Shown: positions 34,872 through 45,151 of the stretch, in pieces
Position numbering within the stretch: the stretch's first letter is position 1
Layout: the number at the start of each line of letters is the position of its first letter
From: Akkermansia massiliensis
Lineage (GTDB): Bacteria > Verrucomicrobiota > Verrucomicrobiia > Verrucomicrobiales > Akkermansiaceae
Reading direction: 5' to 3'
NCBI RefSeq assembly: GCF_023516715.1
Contig: NZ_JAMGSI010000002.1
Location: 62,001 to 126,000, forward strand
DNA length: 64,000 nt
Position numbers and translations under genes: made by a program
Notes under the pieces: generated by a model
What the model was told of the DNA's origin: nothing
Seen by the model: the letters and a program-made list of their open reading frames with translations, nothing else
Databases searched by the model: none

Positions 34872-37841
34872 TTGACTCCCCTTCCCCCATTTCACCAGAA
34901 TGAAGCTCCCCAGGGCCACCCCGCTTTTCTTCCGGAAGAAGAGCGGGAAATGACACGGCGCTCCTTCATGAAATGGATGGGCGCGGGCGCAGTCCTGGTG
35001 GGGGTGGGGCTTCCGGCCTGCCGCCGTGTGGAAAAATACCTGGTTCCCTATAATGAAGGACCGGAATGGTCCGTGCCCGGCGTGGAAACGGCTTACGCCA
35101 CCTGCCTGGCCATGGGCGGGAGCGCGCTGCCCGTGCTGGCCGCCTGTTATGAAGGGCGTCCCGTCAAGCTGCTTCCCTCCCTGCAATATCCGGAAGGCCC
35201 GGGCTTGCCGGCCACGGCCCAGGCTTCCATTCTGGACCTTTACGACCCAGGCCGCAGCAAGCATATCCTCTTTAACGGCAAGCCGGCTTCCGGGGACGAA
35301 TTCCGCGGAGCCTTTTCCTCCTGGTCCCGCAACCTGCGGGACGGCGGCCATATCGGCATCCTTCTTCCCGCCACGGATTCTCCCCTGATGCACTCCATGC
35401 TGGAGGAAATCGGCAGGAAAAACCCCGGCGTGCGGATTTACCGCTATTCTCCCGTTCCCACGCCGGGCTCCGGCATGCAGGCAGGCTTGCCGCAGAAGGC
35501 CCGCTTCCGCGTGCGTTTCGCACGCGCCAAACGCATCCTTGCCCTGGATTGCGATTTCCTTCATGAGAATCCCTACGGCAATACGCGTGATTTCATTGCC
35601 GCCCGTTCCCCGGAGGGCCTCCATTACAAGGAAGAAAACCGGAACCGCACGCGCCTTTACGCCGTGGAGGGCCGCGTTTCCCTGACCGGAGCCCATGCCG
35701 ACCACAGGCTGCCCGTTTCCCCCGCGCGCCTGGCGGTCTTTCTGGAGGAATTGTTCCGCTATCTCTCCGGTAAAAAAACCTCCCTTCAGACGCTAGAGCC
35801 TCCCCGGCAGACGGACCGCTCCCTGACGGAAAGGGAATTCACCTGGCTCCGCCACTGCGCGGACGATTTATCCAGCCATCCCGGAGAAAGCGTGGTCCTG
35901 CTGGGGGACAATCATCCGGAACTGTCCGCAAGCGTCTGGAAGCTCAACCTCCTTCTCGGCTCTATCGGAACGTGCGTCCAGTTGTTGAAGGCTCCGTCCA
36001 CGCCGCCCCACGGAACGCTGGAGGATTTCATCCGGGATATCCGGAAGAAAGAGGTGGATATCGCCTTCCTGCTGGATTCGGGAAATCCCGTGCTGGATTC
36101 CGGGCACGGCTCCGCACTGGCGGAAGCCCTGAACGGAACGGAGAGCATTCATCTGGGGATGTATGAGGATGAAACCTCACGCGCCTGCCGATGGCATTTG
36201 CCGGCGGCCCATTTTCTGGAATCATGGGGAGTGGAACGGGACTGCCGCGGCAGATTCTGCTACCGCCAGCCCGTCATTCTTCCCCTGTACGGGGGCATTT
36301 CTGCGGAAGAAGTGCTTTCCGGGCTGCTTTCCACCAAGGGACACCTCATCACGGCGGACAATTCGCCCACGCACCTTTCCCCCGTTTACCACCGGGCGCG
36401 CAAATGTTTTGAACGCGCCGTGAATCCGGAAAACAAGACTGCGGCCTGGACACAGGCGCTCCAGCACGGCTATTCGGAAGAAACGGCTTATCCCCCCCTG
36501 TCCCCGCAGGAAGAAACAGCCCTCGGAACCGCCATGGAGCAAGCGCCCGTTGCTCCCTCCGGCAACGGCGGAAGCGGATTGGAAAACGGCCTGCTGGAAC
36601 TGCAATTCTGCCCGGATTATTCCATCGGGGACGGCCGCTGGAAGCGCAACGCCTGGATGCAGGAATGCCCGGACCCCGTAACGGGCGTCAGCTGGGCGGC
36701 GTCCGCACAGGTTTCCCCCGCCACCTTCCGGCGGCTGGGAGGCGTGGATTCCGGGCCGATGCTCTGCACTCTGACCGTCCCCGGCGGACGGATGGAAGCC
36801 ATCCTTTGCCCCATTCCCGGAGTGGCGGAGAATCTGATGGTTCTTCCCCTGGGGTATGGCGGCATGAACCACGTAGCGGAGAGGCAGGAGAATTCCGACG
36901 GTTATGCATTCCGCAGTCAGGTGAAAAAAACGGCAGGCTGTGGAATTTCCCCGGAACAGGCCGCCCTGCGCGCCCTTCCGGAACGTACGGAAGCTGTTCA
37001 AAGCCCCGTCGTGCAGCCCTCCCCCTTCGCCCTTCAGTCCGGCGCCTCTCCGGCTCCGTTCACGCCGTCCGGCGCGGAGGGCGTGTACCAATGGAGGATG
37101 GCGATCGACACGTCCCGCTGCATCGGCTGCAATGCCTGCGTGATCGCCTGCCGGGCGGAAAATAACATTCCCGTGGTGGGCCGTGACCAGATGGCGAAGG
37201 GACGCGCGCTGGACTGGATTCGCATTGACCGGTATTTCACGGAGGCAGGGGCACTCACCGCCATTCCCGTGGCCTGCCAGCAGTGCGGCAAGGCCCCGTG
37301 CGAGTCCGTGTGCCCCGTGAACGCCACCGTCCATACCACGGAGGGCCTGAACGCCATGGTATATGCCCGGTGCTGGGGTACCCGGTACTGCGCCACCAAC
37401 TGCCCGTACAAGGCGCGCCGCTTCAACTTTTTTGATTATGCCAAGGCCTCCGGGGAAGCCACGCGCCTCCAGCGCAATCCGAACGTGACCGTCCGCTCCC
37501 GCGGCGTCATGGAAAAATGCACCTACTGCGTCCAGATGGTGGAACGCGCCAAAATCAGGCACAAATCCCGCCTGATGAAGGAACACCCGGGCCAGCCCTC
37601 CACTTCCATCCACGTGACGGAGAAAGACCTGCTCCTGCCGGACGGCGCGGCGCAAACAGCCTGCCAGCTCGCCTGCCCTATGGGCGCCATCACCTTCGGC
37701 AACGTGCTGGACCCCGCCGCCGCCGTCTCCCGCGCCAAATCCCTGCCGCGCCACAGGAGCCTTCTTTCCTCCCTGGGCACGGACCCCGGAACGGGATACC
37801 TGGCCCCGGCCGGGAATCCCAACCCCGCCATGGAAGCATGA
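34872..37841 (+). CDS. Molybdopterin-type/iron-sulfur protein, ActB-like
   Basis: 989 residues from TTG 34872, or 963 from ATG 34950. A Tat-like signal (RRSFMKWMGAGAVLVGVGL) is followed by a large domain related to molybdopterin oxidoreductases (about 60-600, with ILDLYDPGRSKHILFNG) but without an obvious metal-ligand Cys or Sec. The C-terminal quarter is a four-cluster ferredoxin domain: CIGCNACVIAC (about 750), CQQCGKAPCESVCP (about 802), CWGTRYCATNCP (about 835), CTYC (about 883) and CQLACP (about 931). That fusion and size define ActB of alternative complex III. The membrane NrfD-like subunit ActC and ActD-F, which normally follow, are absent: a hairpin at 37890-37913 and a minus-strand gene come next. 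Confidence 0.88.
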   Translation: MTPLPPFHQNEAPQGHPAFLPEEEREMTRRSFMKWMGAGAVLVGVGLPACRRVEKYLVPYNEGPEWSVPGVETAYATCLAMGGSALPVLAACYEGRPVKLLPSLQYPEGPGLPATAQASILDLYDPGRSKHILFNGKPASGDEFRGAFSSWSRNLRDGGHIGILLPATDSPLMHSMLEEIGRKNPGVRIYRYSPVPTPGSGMQAGLPQKARFRVRFARAKRILALDCDFLHENPYGNTRDFIAARSPEGLHYKEENRNRTRLYAVEGRVSLTGAHADHRLPVSPARLAVFLEELFRYLSGKKTSLQTLEPPRQTDRSLTEREFTWLRHCADDLSSHPGESVVLLGDNHPELSASVWKLNLLLGSIGTCVQLLKAPSTPPHGTLEDFIRDIRKKEVDIAFLLDSGNPVLDSGHGSALAEALNGTESIHLGMYEDETSRACRWHLPAAHFLESWGVERDCRGRFCYRQPVILPLYGGISAEEVLSGLLSTKGHLITADNSPTHLSPVYHRARKCFERAVNPENKTAAWTQALQHGYSEETAYPPLSPQEETALGTAMEQAPVAPSGNGGSGLENGLLELQFCPDYSIGDGRWKRNAWMQECPDPVTGVSWAASAQVSPATFRRLGGVDSGPMLCTLTVPGGRMEAILCPIPGVAENLMVLPLGYGGMNHVAERQENSDGYAFRSQVKKTAGCGISPEQAALRALPERTEAVQSPVVQPSPFALQSGASPAPFTPSGAEGVYQWRMAIDTSRCIGCNACVIACRAENNIPVVGRDQMAKGRALDWIRIDRYFTEAGALTAIPVACQQCGKAPCESVCPVNATVHTTEGLNAMVYARCWGTRYCATNCPYKARRFNFFDYAKASGEATRLQRNPNVTVRSRGVMEKCTYCVQMVERAKIRHKSRLMKEHPGQPSTSIHVTEKDLLLPDGAAQTACQLACPMGAITFGNVLDPAAAVSRAKSLPRHRSLLSSLGTDPGTGYLAPAGNPNPAMEA

Positions 37842-37887
37842 AATCCCGCCGGAAGACTTGTTAAAGACGCCTTTCCCACCAAAGAAT

Positions 37888-37915
37888 AAGGCCGCTCCTT
37901 TCAGGGAGCGGCCCT
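37888..37915. terminator. Bidirectional hairpin between actB-like gene and the 37946 gene
   Basis: GGCCGCTCC pairs with GGAGCGGCC around CTTTCAG (about 37891-37913). No long T-run follows on either strand, so termination may be factor-assisted. It lies between convergent genes. Confidence 0.55.
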
Positions 37916-37945
37916 ACCAGTCAAAGGTCTTTACAAGCTGATCAT

Positions 37946-38389
37946 TTAGTCTTCCACAATTTGTTCCACGGTCGTAATCGTTTCCACCACTTCAATGTTG
38001 GCGGCGTCAGCGAAATTGTTCACCGCCTTGAGCAGGGCGGGCGTCATGAGCTTGTCCTTCTGAATGCGTTCGCAATTTTCCAGCATGTCCACGATGGTAT
38101 CCTGGGCATCTCCGTTCAGTTTGGTGATCCGGATGGCCTGTTCGGAAGTGAGCTTCATTTTTTCCATGGCCTTGTCCAATTGCTTGGCCTGCTGGGTCAG
38201 GGCATTGAGCTGCTTGATGGCGATTTCAACCGCCGCATTGTCCTTCACGTCGTCCAGAACCTTGTTGGCGGACGAAATCAGGTCGACATTCTGCTTAACC
38301 ATCTGCACGGGATCGGCAGCGTTCTGAGCAAGAGCGGAGGCGGAGCATACGATGGCCACCACGGGGAGTATTTGGTACGTTTGAATCAT
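37946..38389 (-). CDS. Exported helical protein of unknown function
   Basis: 147 residues from ATG 38389. The signal peptide is MIQTYQILPVVAIVCSASALAQ, with probable cleavage near residue 20. The mature part is almost wholly helical and charged, with heptad-like spacing (LNALTQQAKQLDKAMEKMKL) and an acidic C-terminus ending VEQIVED. No cysteine motif or known domain is visible. The in-frame ATG at 38482 precedes a stretch unlike a signal peptide and is not used. It lies downstream of recG on the same strand with about 140 bases between. Confidence 0.75.
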   Translation of the reverse strand: MIQTYQILPVVAIVCSASALAQNAADPVQMVKQNVDLISSANKVLDDVKDNAAVEIAIKQLNALTQQAKQLDKAMEKMKLTSEQAIRITKLNGDAQDTIVDMLENCERIQKDKLMTPALLKAVNNFADAANIEVVETITTVEQIVED

Positions 38390-38527
38390 TGTTTTATCGG
38401 CGTTCGGGTTGAAGAAGAAATATCTTCTTTGCCTCTTTAGATTCATTCCAAGAGAGAAACCGTTGCACCCCATATCTGTCATACAGTCCTTACCGTCTGA
38501 CTGTCAGCAAACGGCAGGAAGACAATC

Positions 38528-40627
38528 TTACCCCGTCACACGTTTTTCCTCCCCGTTTTCCAGCAGAAAACGGAGGGGGCGGTACTTGGCGGATTCCAGA
38601 TTGGGGTCCTCCGCCAGAATGGCCTCCGCCAGCTCCCGCCCGCGGTGAATCAGGCGCGCGTCCAGCAGCCATTCCTCAAAGCGCACGCCCTTCAGGCCGC
38701 TCTGGGAAGTGCCCAGCACGTCCCCGGGACCGCGGAGCTTCAAATCCTGTTCCGCCAGGTCAAAACCGTTGGCCGTGGTTTCCACAATATGCAGCTTTTC
38801 CCATTGTTCATCCTCCGGCCGGGCCTCCGTCATCAGGATGCAGTAGGACTTGTGCGCCCCGCGGCCTATGCGCCCGCGGAGCTGGTGGAGCTGGGAGAGC
38901 CCGAAACTCTCCGCATTATTGATAATCATGACCGTAGCATTCGGCACATCCACCCCCACCTCCACCACCGTGGTAGCTACCAGCACGCTGATGCGGTTGG
39001 CGCGGAAGTCCTTCATCACCGCCTCCTTTTCCTCGGAGGACATCCTGCCGTGCAGCAGTCCCACATCCACATGCGGCAGCAGCGCCTTCCACTCGTCCAG
39101 CTCCTTTGTCACGGCTTTCCCTTTCCGGGAATCCTCCCCGTCAATGAGAGGGGAAACCACGTAAACCTGCCTGCCTTCCTCCAACTGGCTCCGGACGAAC
39201 TTCAATACCTTTTCCTGGTCCTTCTCCGTGCGGATGGCCGTAACCACCGCGCCACGGCCTCCGGGAACGCCGTCCAGGATGGAAACGTCCAGCTCCCCGT
39301 AAAAAGTCAGCGTCAGCGTGCGGGGAATGGGGGTGGCGGTCATCACCAGCACGTCGGGGCGCTCTTCGCGGTCAATCAGCTTTTCCCGCTGGTTCACGCC
39401 GAATTTGTGCTGCTCGTCAATCACGACCAGGCCCACACGTTCCGGCACGTTCTTCCCGTACAGCAGGGCATGCGTTCCGACCACAATCCCCCCCTGCTTC
39501 CCGAAGGATACGTGGGATTCCTCCTTCCTGTCCGCCGTCACCAGGGACACGGGAACGTCCAGCTTGTCCAGCATCTGCCGGAACTTCAAATAATGCTGTT
39601 CCGCCAGAATCTGGGTGGGGGCCATCATCACGGCGGAATACCCGTGTTCCACAGCCAGCAGCATCGCGCACAGGGCCACCAGCGTCTTTCCGGACCCTAC
39701 ATCCCCCTGGAGCAGGCGGTTCATGGAACGGGGCGCCTTCATATCCCGGTAAATCTCCCTCACGCAGCGCTTCTGGGCCTCCGTCAGCTCAAACGGCAGT
39801 GAATCCGCCAAATCCTTCACCAGATGGCTGGAGCCTGCCGTCTGCATGCCGGGCACTTCATCCGCTCGCCTTCTCCTGTAAGCCACGTTCAACTGCTGCG
39901 CCAGGCACTCCTCCAGCGCAAACCGCCGCCTGGTCCGGTCGCGCACTTCCGCGGTCTCCGGAAAATGGAGGTCCCTCAACGCCGTTTTGCACGGGATGTC
40001 CGGCACAAACTCGTAAATCTCCGGTTCCGGAGCCGGGGAAAGCCGGGCCAGAGCCTCCCACACGATTTCCCGCAGCCTGCGCACGGCAATCCCCATGCGG
40101 CCGCTGTAAACGGGAACAATGCGGTTCAAATGGATGGACTGGTCGTCCCCTTCCCGGATGATCTCAAAATCCGGATGGACGATGCTGAGCTTCTTCCCAT
40201 ACGGCTTCACGCGCCCGTACACGATCATCTCCTGCCCGGCGCACAGCATCCTGGCTATGCCCGGCATGCTGAACCACAGGCAGGAAAAACGGGCCTGCCC
40301 CAAAGATTGCTCATCCACCAGCACGGCTTCCACATACCGCCCGCGGCCCTTGCCGCCCTTCCCTCCCCAGCCTTTCCAGCCCACGTCCACCACCCGCCCC
40401 CTCAGGCAGACAGGCGCACCGGATGACAGGGAATCATAACGGTCAAACATGCGGCGGTCCTCATACCTGCGCGGCAGCATGAACAGCAAATCCCGCACGG
40501 AGGCCATTCCCGCCGCCTGCATGGCCGCCAGCTCCCTGGGGCGGATGAAGGCGCACTCCTCCAGGGGGGACGTTAAAAGCAGCTCTCCGGCCATGGGTCC
40601 AGGCGTATTCCTCACAGATCGCATCAT
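38528..40627 (-). CDS. recG: ATP-dependent DNA helicase RecG
   Basis: 699 residues, the usual length. RecG remodels stalled replication forks and branched recombination intermediates. The N-terminal wedge domain (about 60-230, OB fold) is followed by helicase motifs I (GDVGSGKT, near residue 307), II (DEQH, near residue 405), III (TATPIPRTL) and VI ([18 protein letters not shown]), plus the TRG region after them. The ATGs at 40627 and 40624 are adjacent; either could start. The amidase lipoprotein gene 13 bases upstream is on the same strand, so the two may be cotranscribed. Confidence 0.95.
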   Translation of the reverse strand: MMRSVRNTPGPMAGELLLTSPLEECAFIRPRELAAMQAAGMASVRDLLFMLPRRYEDRRMFDRYDSLSSGAPVCLRGRVVDVGWKGWGGKGGKGRGRYVEAVLVDEQSLGQARFSCLWFSMPGIARMLCAGQEMIVYGRVKPYGKKLSIVHPDFEIIREGDDQSIHLNRIVPVYSGRMGIAVRRLREIVWEALARLSPAPEPEIYEFVPDIPCKTALRDLHFPETAEVRDRTRRRFALEECLAQQLNVAYRRRRADEVPGMQTAGSSHLVKDLADSLPFELTEAQKRCVREIYRDMKAPRSMNRLLQGDVGSGKTLVALCAMLLAVEHGYSAVMMAPTQILAEQHYLKFRQMLDKLDVPVSLVTADRKEESHVSFGKQGGIVVGTHALLYGKNVPERVGLVVIDEQHKFGVNQREKLIDREERPDVLVMTATPIPRTLTLTFYGELDVSILDGVPGGRGAVVTAIRTEKDQEKVLKFVRSQLEEGRQVYVVSPLIDGEDSRKGKAVTKELDEWKALLPHVDVGLLHGRMSSEEKEAVMKDFRANRISVLVATTVVEVGVDVPNATVMIINNAESFGLSQLHQLRGRIGRGAHKSYCILMTEARPEDEQWEKLHIVETTANGFDLAEQDLKLRGPGDVLGTSQSGLKGVRFEEWLLDARLIHRGRELAEAILAEDPNLESAKYRPLRFLLENGEEKRVTG

Positions 40628-40640
40628 GCCTGCGCGCCCG

Positions 40641-41312
40641 TCAGAGAGCGGCGGCGGGGCGGGTTTCCAGACAGCGCCTGTAATAATCCACGCGGGAGAC
40701 GAACCAGCTCCATTTATGCCCCGGGCGGCCGTTGGTCAGCAGCGGGGCCGGGCAGTTCTTGCCCGTCCAGTAATAATGGGGCACCACATTGCGGAGGGGA
40801 ATGTTGTACTGCTTCATCAGCACCGCCGTCAGCTTGGCGGAACGGTTCCAGGTGACGATGGGGTTGTGGCTCCTCACCTCCCCCATCTCAATCCCGATGG
40901 AATACATGTCTCCGGGACCGCCGCGGTCCGCATGGCGCCCCGTCTCGTTCAGCGGAATATGCTGGATGGCCCGGTACTGGTCCACCGTAAAATGCCAGTT
41001 CAGGGAACCCATGGCCCCCCTTTTCAGCGCACGGGCATGCGCCGCGGCGTCTCCCGTGGGGTTGGCCGTGCTGTGGATGGTGATGAAGCGCGGATGCATG
41101 GAATGGGAGGCGCGCCGCGCGCGGGAGCGCGGGGACATGAAATCGCGGCTGATGTGCACTTCCCGGGACATCTGGGACATGGTGCGCGGCACGGGGGGAA
41201 CGTTCTGAATCTTGAAGCTGACGGCGGGCGGGCGCGAGGCGTCCGAACACGCCGCCAGCAGGGCCGGCAGCACCAGAAACACCGCATTTGCCATCAACGT
41301 TCTAACATTCAT
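40641..41312 (-). CDS. N-acetylmuramoyl-L-alanine amidase, lipoprotein
   Basis: 223 residues. A signal with lipobox ALLAAC (Cys about 22) anchors it to a membrane. The domain is amidase_2 (PGRP-like): zinc ligands are suggested by FITIHSTAN (His about 80), the WHFTVD block near 105 and [16 protein letters not shown] near 177, where the family has H.....K.CPG. It cleaves the bond between MurNAc and L-Ala in peptidoglycan, for remodelling or recycling. It precedes recG by 13 bases. Long antisense ORFs over it are shadows. Confidence 0.9.
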   Translation of the reverse strand: MNVRTLMANAVFLVLPALLAACSDASRPPAVSFKIQNVPPVPRTMSQMSREVHISRDFMSPRSRARRASHSMHPRFITIHSTANPTGDAAAHARALKRGAMGSLNWHFTVDQYRAIQHIPLNETGRHADRGGPGDMYSIGIEMGEVRSHNPIVTWNRSAKLTAVLMKQYNIPLRNVVPHYYWTGKNCPAPLLTNGRPGHKWSWFVSRVDYYRRCLETRPAAAL

Positions 41313-41526
41313 GATTCTTCCCTAGACTATCCGGCGCGAGCTGGCAAGCAGATTTCCAGTCAAAACAGGCTTTTTCACCCTTCCCGGAGCACAGCAGCGG
41401 GGAAACGGGAGCCCCCGCGGAACGCTCCGGAGCGGCCACCGCCGGAATCAGGGCAACGCCTTCCCCTGCACGGGGTTTCCCCTCCGGGAGCAACCAAACC
41501 GCCCCATAAAAAGCCGCACGGGAGAC

Positions 41527-41555
41527 TTGCCAACGGCCATTTCCGTGCATACACT
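41527..41555 (+). promoter_or_regulatory. Putative pckG promoter
   Basis: TTGCCA (41527-41532), a 17-base spacer and TACACT (41550-41555). Initiation near 41562 would leave a leader of about three bases before the ATG at 41565. No Shine-Dalgarno precedes the ATG. Confidence 0.5.
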
Positions 41556-41564
41556 ATTTCCACC

Positions 41565-43391
41565 ATGAGTACCACTCACGAAGCAGCTAAGAAGTGGGTC
41601 GACGAAATCGCCCAGCTTTGCCAACCCGACTCCATCTATTGGTGCAACGGCTCTCAGGAAGAAAATGATGAGCTTTGCAACATGATGGTAGAAAAGGGCA
41701 CCTTTATCAAATTGAACCCCGAGAAGCGCCCCGGATGCTTCCTCGCCCGTTCCACCCCTTCCGATGTGGCCCGTGTGGAAGACCGCACGTTCATCTGCAG
41801 CGAGAAGGAAGAAGACGCAGGCCCGACCAACCACTGGGCCGACCCCGTTGAAATGAAGGCCAAACTGAAGGGCTTCTTCAAGGGCTGCATGAAGGGCCGT
41901 ACCATGTACGTGATCCCCTTCTGCATGGGTCCCCTGGACTCCCCCCTGGCCAAGATCGGCATTGAAATCACGGACTCCCCCTACGTCGTGGTCAACATGC
42001 GCATCATGACCAAGATGGGCGAAACCGTTCTCAAGCGTCTGGAAGACGAAGTCAAGGGCGGCGGCAACCCGAAGCGCGACGGCTACGGAACCTTCGTTCC
42101 CTGCCTCCACACCGTGGGCGCCCCGCTTGCAGACGGCCAGATCGACGTGCCGTGGCCCTGCAACGAAGAAAAATACATCTGCCACTTCCCGGAAACGGAA
42201 GAAATCTGGTCCTTCGGTTCCGGTTACGGCGGCAACGCCCTGCTCGGCAAGAAGTGCCTGGCCCTGCGCATCGCCTCCGCCATCGCCCGCAAGAACAAGT
42301 GGATGGCCGAACACATGCTCCTTCTGGGCATTGAATCCCCGGACGGCACGAAGGCCTATGTGGGCGGCGCATTCCCGTCCGCCTGCGGCAAGACCAACCT
42401 GGCCATGCTCGTTCCCCCCGCCTCCTACCGTGAAGCCGGCTGGAAGACCTCCATCATCGGTGACGACATCGCCTGGATCTGGCCCCATGAAGACGGCACC
42501 TTCCACGCCATCAACCCGGAAAACGGCTACTTCGGCGTGGCTCCCGGCACGTCCTACAAGACGAATCCGATCGCCATGGACACCATCAAGGAAAATGTCA
42601 TCTTCACCAACGTAGGCTTGACCGACGACGGCGACGTCTGGTGGGAAGGCATGGACGGCCCCGCTCCCGCCCACGCCATCGACTGGCAGGGCAATGACTG
42701 GACCCCGGACTGTGGCCGCAAGTGCGCTCACCCGAACGCACGCTTCACCGCTCCCGCCGCCCAGTGCCCGACGATCGACCCCGAATGGCAGAACCCGGAA
42801 GGCGTTTCCCTCTCCGCGATCCTGTTCGGCGGCCGCCGCGCCACCACCATGCCCCTCGTCTTCCAGTCCCGCGACTGGACGCACGGCGTATACGTCGGCG
42901 CTACGATGGGTTCCGAAATGACCGCCGCCGCCTTCGGCAACATCGGCCAGGTCCGCCGCGACCCGATGGCCATGCTTCCCTTCATCGGCTACAACGTGGG
43001 CGACTACTGGCAGCACTGGCTGGACATGGGCAAGACCGTTGCCAATCCTCCGCTGATCTTCAACGTGAACTGGTTCCGCAAGGACAAGGACGGCAACTTC
43101 ATCTGGCCGGGCTTTGGCGACAACATGCGCGTCCTCGACTGGATCCTCCGCCGCGCCAAGGGCAAGGCGGAAGGCCAGAAGACCGTGCTGGGCGTCTCCC
43201 CGACCTACGACGAACTGGACAAGACCGGCATCGACTACAGCGAAGAACAGTTCAACGCCAACATGGCTCTCAACCCGAGCGAATGGAAGGCTGAACTGGA
43301 AAGCCAGACCGAACTGTTCGACAAGGTGGGCAAAAAGCTCCCGGCCGAACTGGAAGAACAGCGCCAGATCCTCATCAAGAGCTTCTCCTAA
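41565..43391 (+). CDS. pckG: Phosphoenolpyruvate carboxykinase (GTP)
   Basis: 608 residues, the length of the GTP-dependent class. It interconverts oxaloacetate + GTP with PEP + CO2 + GDP, at the branch between glycolysis, gluconeogenesis and the reductive route to succinate and propionate. Motifs are the P-loop [12 protein letters not shown] with the reactive Cys (near residue 270), the kinase-2 region [10 protein letters not shown] and the substrate-binding [13 protein letters not shown]. Codon use is very biased to C and G in third positions, suggesting high expression. The frame is open upstream to 40449, but that part lies antisense to the amidase and recG genes. A strong terminator follows at 43426-43459. 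Confidence 0.97.
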   Translation: MSTTHEAAKKWVDEIAQLCQPDSIYWCNGSQEENDELCNMMVEKGTFIKLNPEKRPGCFLARSTPSDVARVEDRTFICSEKEEDAGPTNHWADPVEMKAKLKGFFKGCMKGRTMYVIPFCMGPLDSPLAKIGIEITDSPYVVVNMRIMTKMGETVLKRLEDEVKGGGNPKRDGYGTFVPCLHTVGAPLADGQIDVPWPCNEEKYICHFPETEEIWSFGSGYGGNALLGKKCLALRIASAIARKNKWMAEHMLLLGIESPDGTKAYVGGAFPSACGKTNLAMLVPPASYREAGWKTSIIGDDIAWIWPHEDGTFHAINPENGYFGVAPGTSYKTNPIAMDTIKENVIFTNVGLTDDGDVWWEGMDGPAPAHAIDWQGNDWTPDCGRKCAHPNARFTAPAAQCPTIDPEWQNPEGVSLSAILFGGRRATTMPLVFQSRDWTHGVYVGATMGSEMTAAAFGNIGQVRRDPMAMLPFIGYNVGDYWQHWLDMGKTVANPPLIFNVNWFRKDKDGNFIWPGFGDNMRVLDWILRRAKGKAEGQKTVLGVSPTYDELDKTGIDYSEEQFNANMALNPSEWKAELESQTELFDKVGKKLPAELEEQRQILIKSFS

Positions 43392-43425
43392 GCGGAACTC
43401 CTGACTGAGCGTCAACTCAACAGCA

Positions 43426-43459
43426 GAGGCTGTCCCATCCGCGGGACAGCCTCTTTTTT
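43426..43459 (+). terminator. Rho-independent terminator after pckG
   Basis: GAGGCTGTCCC (43426-43436) pairs perfectly with GGGACAGCCTC (43443-43453), 6-base loop, then TTTTTT. It lies 35 bases past the pckG stop. Confidence 0.92.
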
Positions 43460-44077
43460 ATTCCCCCGCATCTTCTCCAAACACGCTCATGGAGCGCCGC
43501 GCGCCCTTGCGGCAACTGGCATAAACAGGGAGCTTACAAAAAGAAGTGGAATTTGAATGACGGGACGCTGCACGTACGAATCCTGAAGCTCAGGAAGATG
43601 CCGGGGGATTCACCCATGCAGCCAGCTCACTCTTACGGCATGGTCAAAAATCTCCAACAGCCATCGGATACCGATTAAAAGATCGTGGAAATCCGTGTCC
43701 TTTCCATGTTATGGGTACGTGGAAAATGAAGGGCTTAAAGAGTTGTAATGATACTGCATGGATAGAAAAGCAAAAATCGTTTTCTTCCTGAGTAAAATAT
43801 TCAGCAATCTTGTGGGTTGCAGTTTTATTTTTACTTGAGCCGCTATTTTTATTCCGGGTTCTTCTGAAAGAAAGAAATCGAAAAACGGGTATAGTAAGAA
43901 TATGTCCAACCGTGTGTTTTGATGGAATTTTATGGCCGCGGCATGTGTTGCTGGGTCATTCCCGGCATGATGCCGCGGCCACTTATCCCTCCGCATTCAT
44001 CCGGGACGGCTTGCATAGTACCCGGTTCAATAGGGTCATGATATATAAGGAAACGGCATTTCAAGGATGTTAAAGAG
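43460..44077. other. Intergenic region with a long hairpin
   Basis: About 620 bases of lower GC between pckG and the carbohydrate triad. It contains a long inverted repeat, GGCCGCGGCAT (43934-43944) with ATGCCGCGGCC (43970-43980), and an inner TGCTGGG/CCCGGCA pairing. The only sizeable ORF (43709-43996, minus) has no start context, spans the hairpin and is not believed. Confidence 0.55.
43934..43980. repeat. Long inverted repeat (hairpin)
   Basis: Outer arms of 11 perfect base pairs, an inner 7-bp stem with one G-T pair, and a 5-base TCATT loop. No T-run follows on either strand, so it is not a standard terminator. It could be a repeat-family element, a protein site or a structured RNA; I see no second copy in the window. 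Confidence 0.7.
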
Positions 44078-45127
44078 ATGAAATTAAGCTTCATTATACT
44101 GAGCCTGGTCAGCGGACTGGCGCTCTCCGCCCCTCCCCGCGAGCTTTCCTTTTATGTCGTCAGCCCGGTTGAGGGAAAAGCGCCGGTGGTCGACGGCTGC
44201 CTGAACGAGGCAGCCTGGGAAAAAGCGGCCGTATTCCGTCATTATTATGTTTACAATTGCGCGGAGCCGACTCCGGGAAAACTCAAGACGGAATTCCGTA
44301 TGCTGTATGATGAAAAAGGAATCTACCTGGGCATCATCAATTTCGAGGAGCATCCGGAAAAATTGAGGAAGATCATTACCGACTTTGACAACGCCGCCAT
44401 TTGGACCGACGACTGCGCCGAAATCTTTTTCGATGCCAGGGCCAATGGAATAAGCTACCATTGTTTCAAGGTCAATTGCATCGGAACGCGCGCCGATTTC
44501 CGCCGCCGGGACGCCGCCGTTTATCAGAATGACTGGAGCGGCACCGACTGGACCGCCCGGACCTCCATCGGCAAGGACCGCTGGACGATTGAAGCGTTTT
44601 TCCCCTGGAGCGACCTGCCCGCCAAAGCGGAAACGTCCGATATCTGGATGTTCTGCCACGTCCGTTATGCCTACTCCGGCGGAAATTTTGCCGGAGCCGC
44701 CAGTTCGGTGCTGGGCGGATATTCGAGCCCGCGCAACTTCGGCTATATTTACTTCCAGGGAGCAAATGACACCGTCTCGCCGGAAAAGATATCCGCCCTG
44801 CTGTCGCGTTCCGCGGAAGAGCCATGGTGCGCCATGGCTGGCGACACCCTGATCCTGCGAGATAAAGGTAAAAGTGTCCTTACGGAACCCGGCCAGGTGA
44901 AGAACAATGAATTCGCGGAAATTGAAAAGCTATCAGCCGAACTGGCACGGGCCTGCGGGAAATCCGCTTTTAAAAAGTACCGGGAAGAACTGGATGCGAT
45001 CAACCGTGAATGCCGTGTTCTGGAGAAAGAAAAAACCACGGTCAGCGGATTAAGGCGCCTTTACGTCCTGAAAGAGCGCTGCCGGGCGCTCAAATGGAAA
45101 ATTGCCCTGGAAGAAAGCCTGAATTAA
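44078..45127 (+). CDS. Exported CBM9-like carbohydrate-binding protein
   Basis: 349 residues with a signal peptide (residues 1-17, ending LALSAPP). Residues about 30-225 resemble the CBM9/DOMON-like domain: PVVDGCLNEAAWEKAAVF, FRMLYDEKGIYLGI, DDCAEIFFDARANG, and the closing IEAFFPWSDLPA. Such domains bind sugar chain ends and often sit on secreted glycoside hydrolases. The last 70 residues form a charged helical segment (IEKLSAELARACG onward). It is the first gene of a three-gene run with the GH42-like protein, 24 bases apart. Codon use is less G/C-extreme than in pckG, which hints at a different history. Confidence 0.82.
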   Translation: MKLSFIILSLVSGLALSAPPRELSFYVVSPVEGKAPVVDGCLNEAAWEKAAVFRHYYVYNCAEPTPGKLKTEFRMLYDEKGIYLGIINFEEHPEKLRKIITDFDNAAIWTDDCAEIFFDARANGISYHCFKVNCIGTRADFRRRDAAVYQNDWSGTDWTARTSIGKDRWTIEAFFPWSDLPAKAETSDIWMFCHVRYAYSGGNFAGAASSVLGGYSSPRNFGYIYFQGANDTVSPEKISALLSRSAEEPWCAMAGDTLILRDKGKSVLTEPGQVKNNEFAEIEKLSAELARACGKSAFKKYREELDAINRECRVLEKEKTTVSGLRRLYVLKERCRALKWKIALEESLN

Positions 45128-45151
45128 CTCAAAAAAGAAAGATACCAATTG

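Noticed and set aside
40449-41564. In-frame extension of pckG upstream to 40449
   Set aside because: It lies antisense to the recG and amidase genes, and PEPCK begins naturally at 41565. The extra part is Arg/His/Pro-rich.
41448-43415. 655-codon minus-strand frame opposite pckG
   Set aside because: Produced by the strong codon bias of pckG. The translation is Val/Gly/His-rich and has no motif.
43709-43996. 95-codon minus-strand ORF between pckG and the carbohydrate triad
   Set aside because: It covers the long hairpin, has no ribosome site and no similarity in pattern to known proteins.
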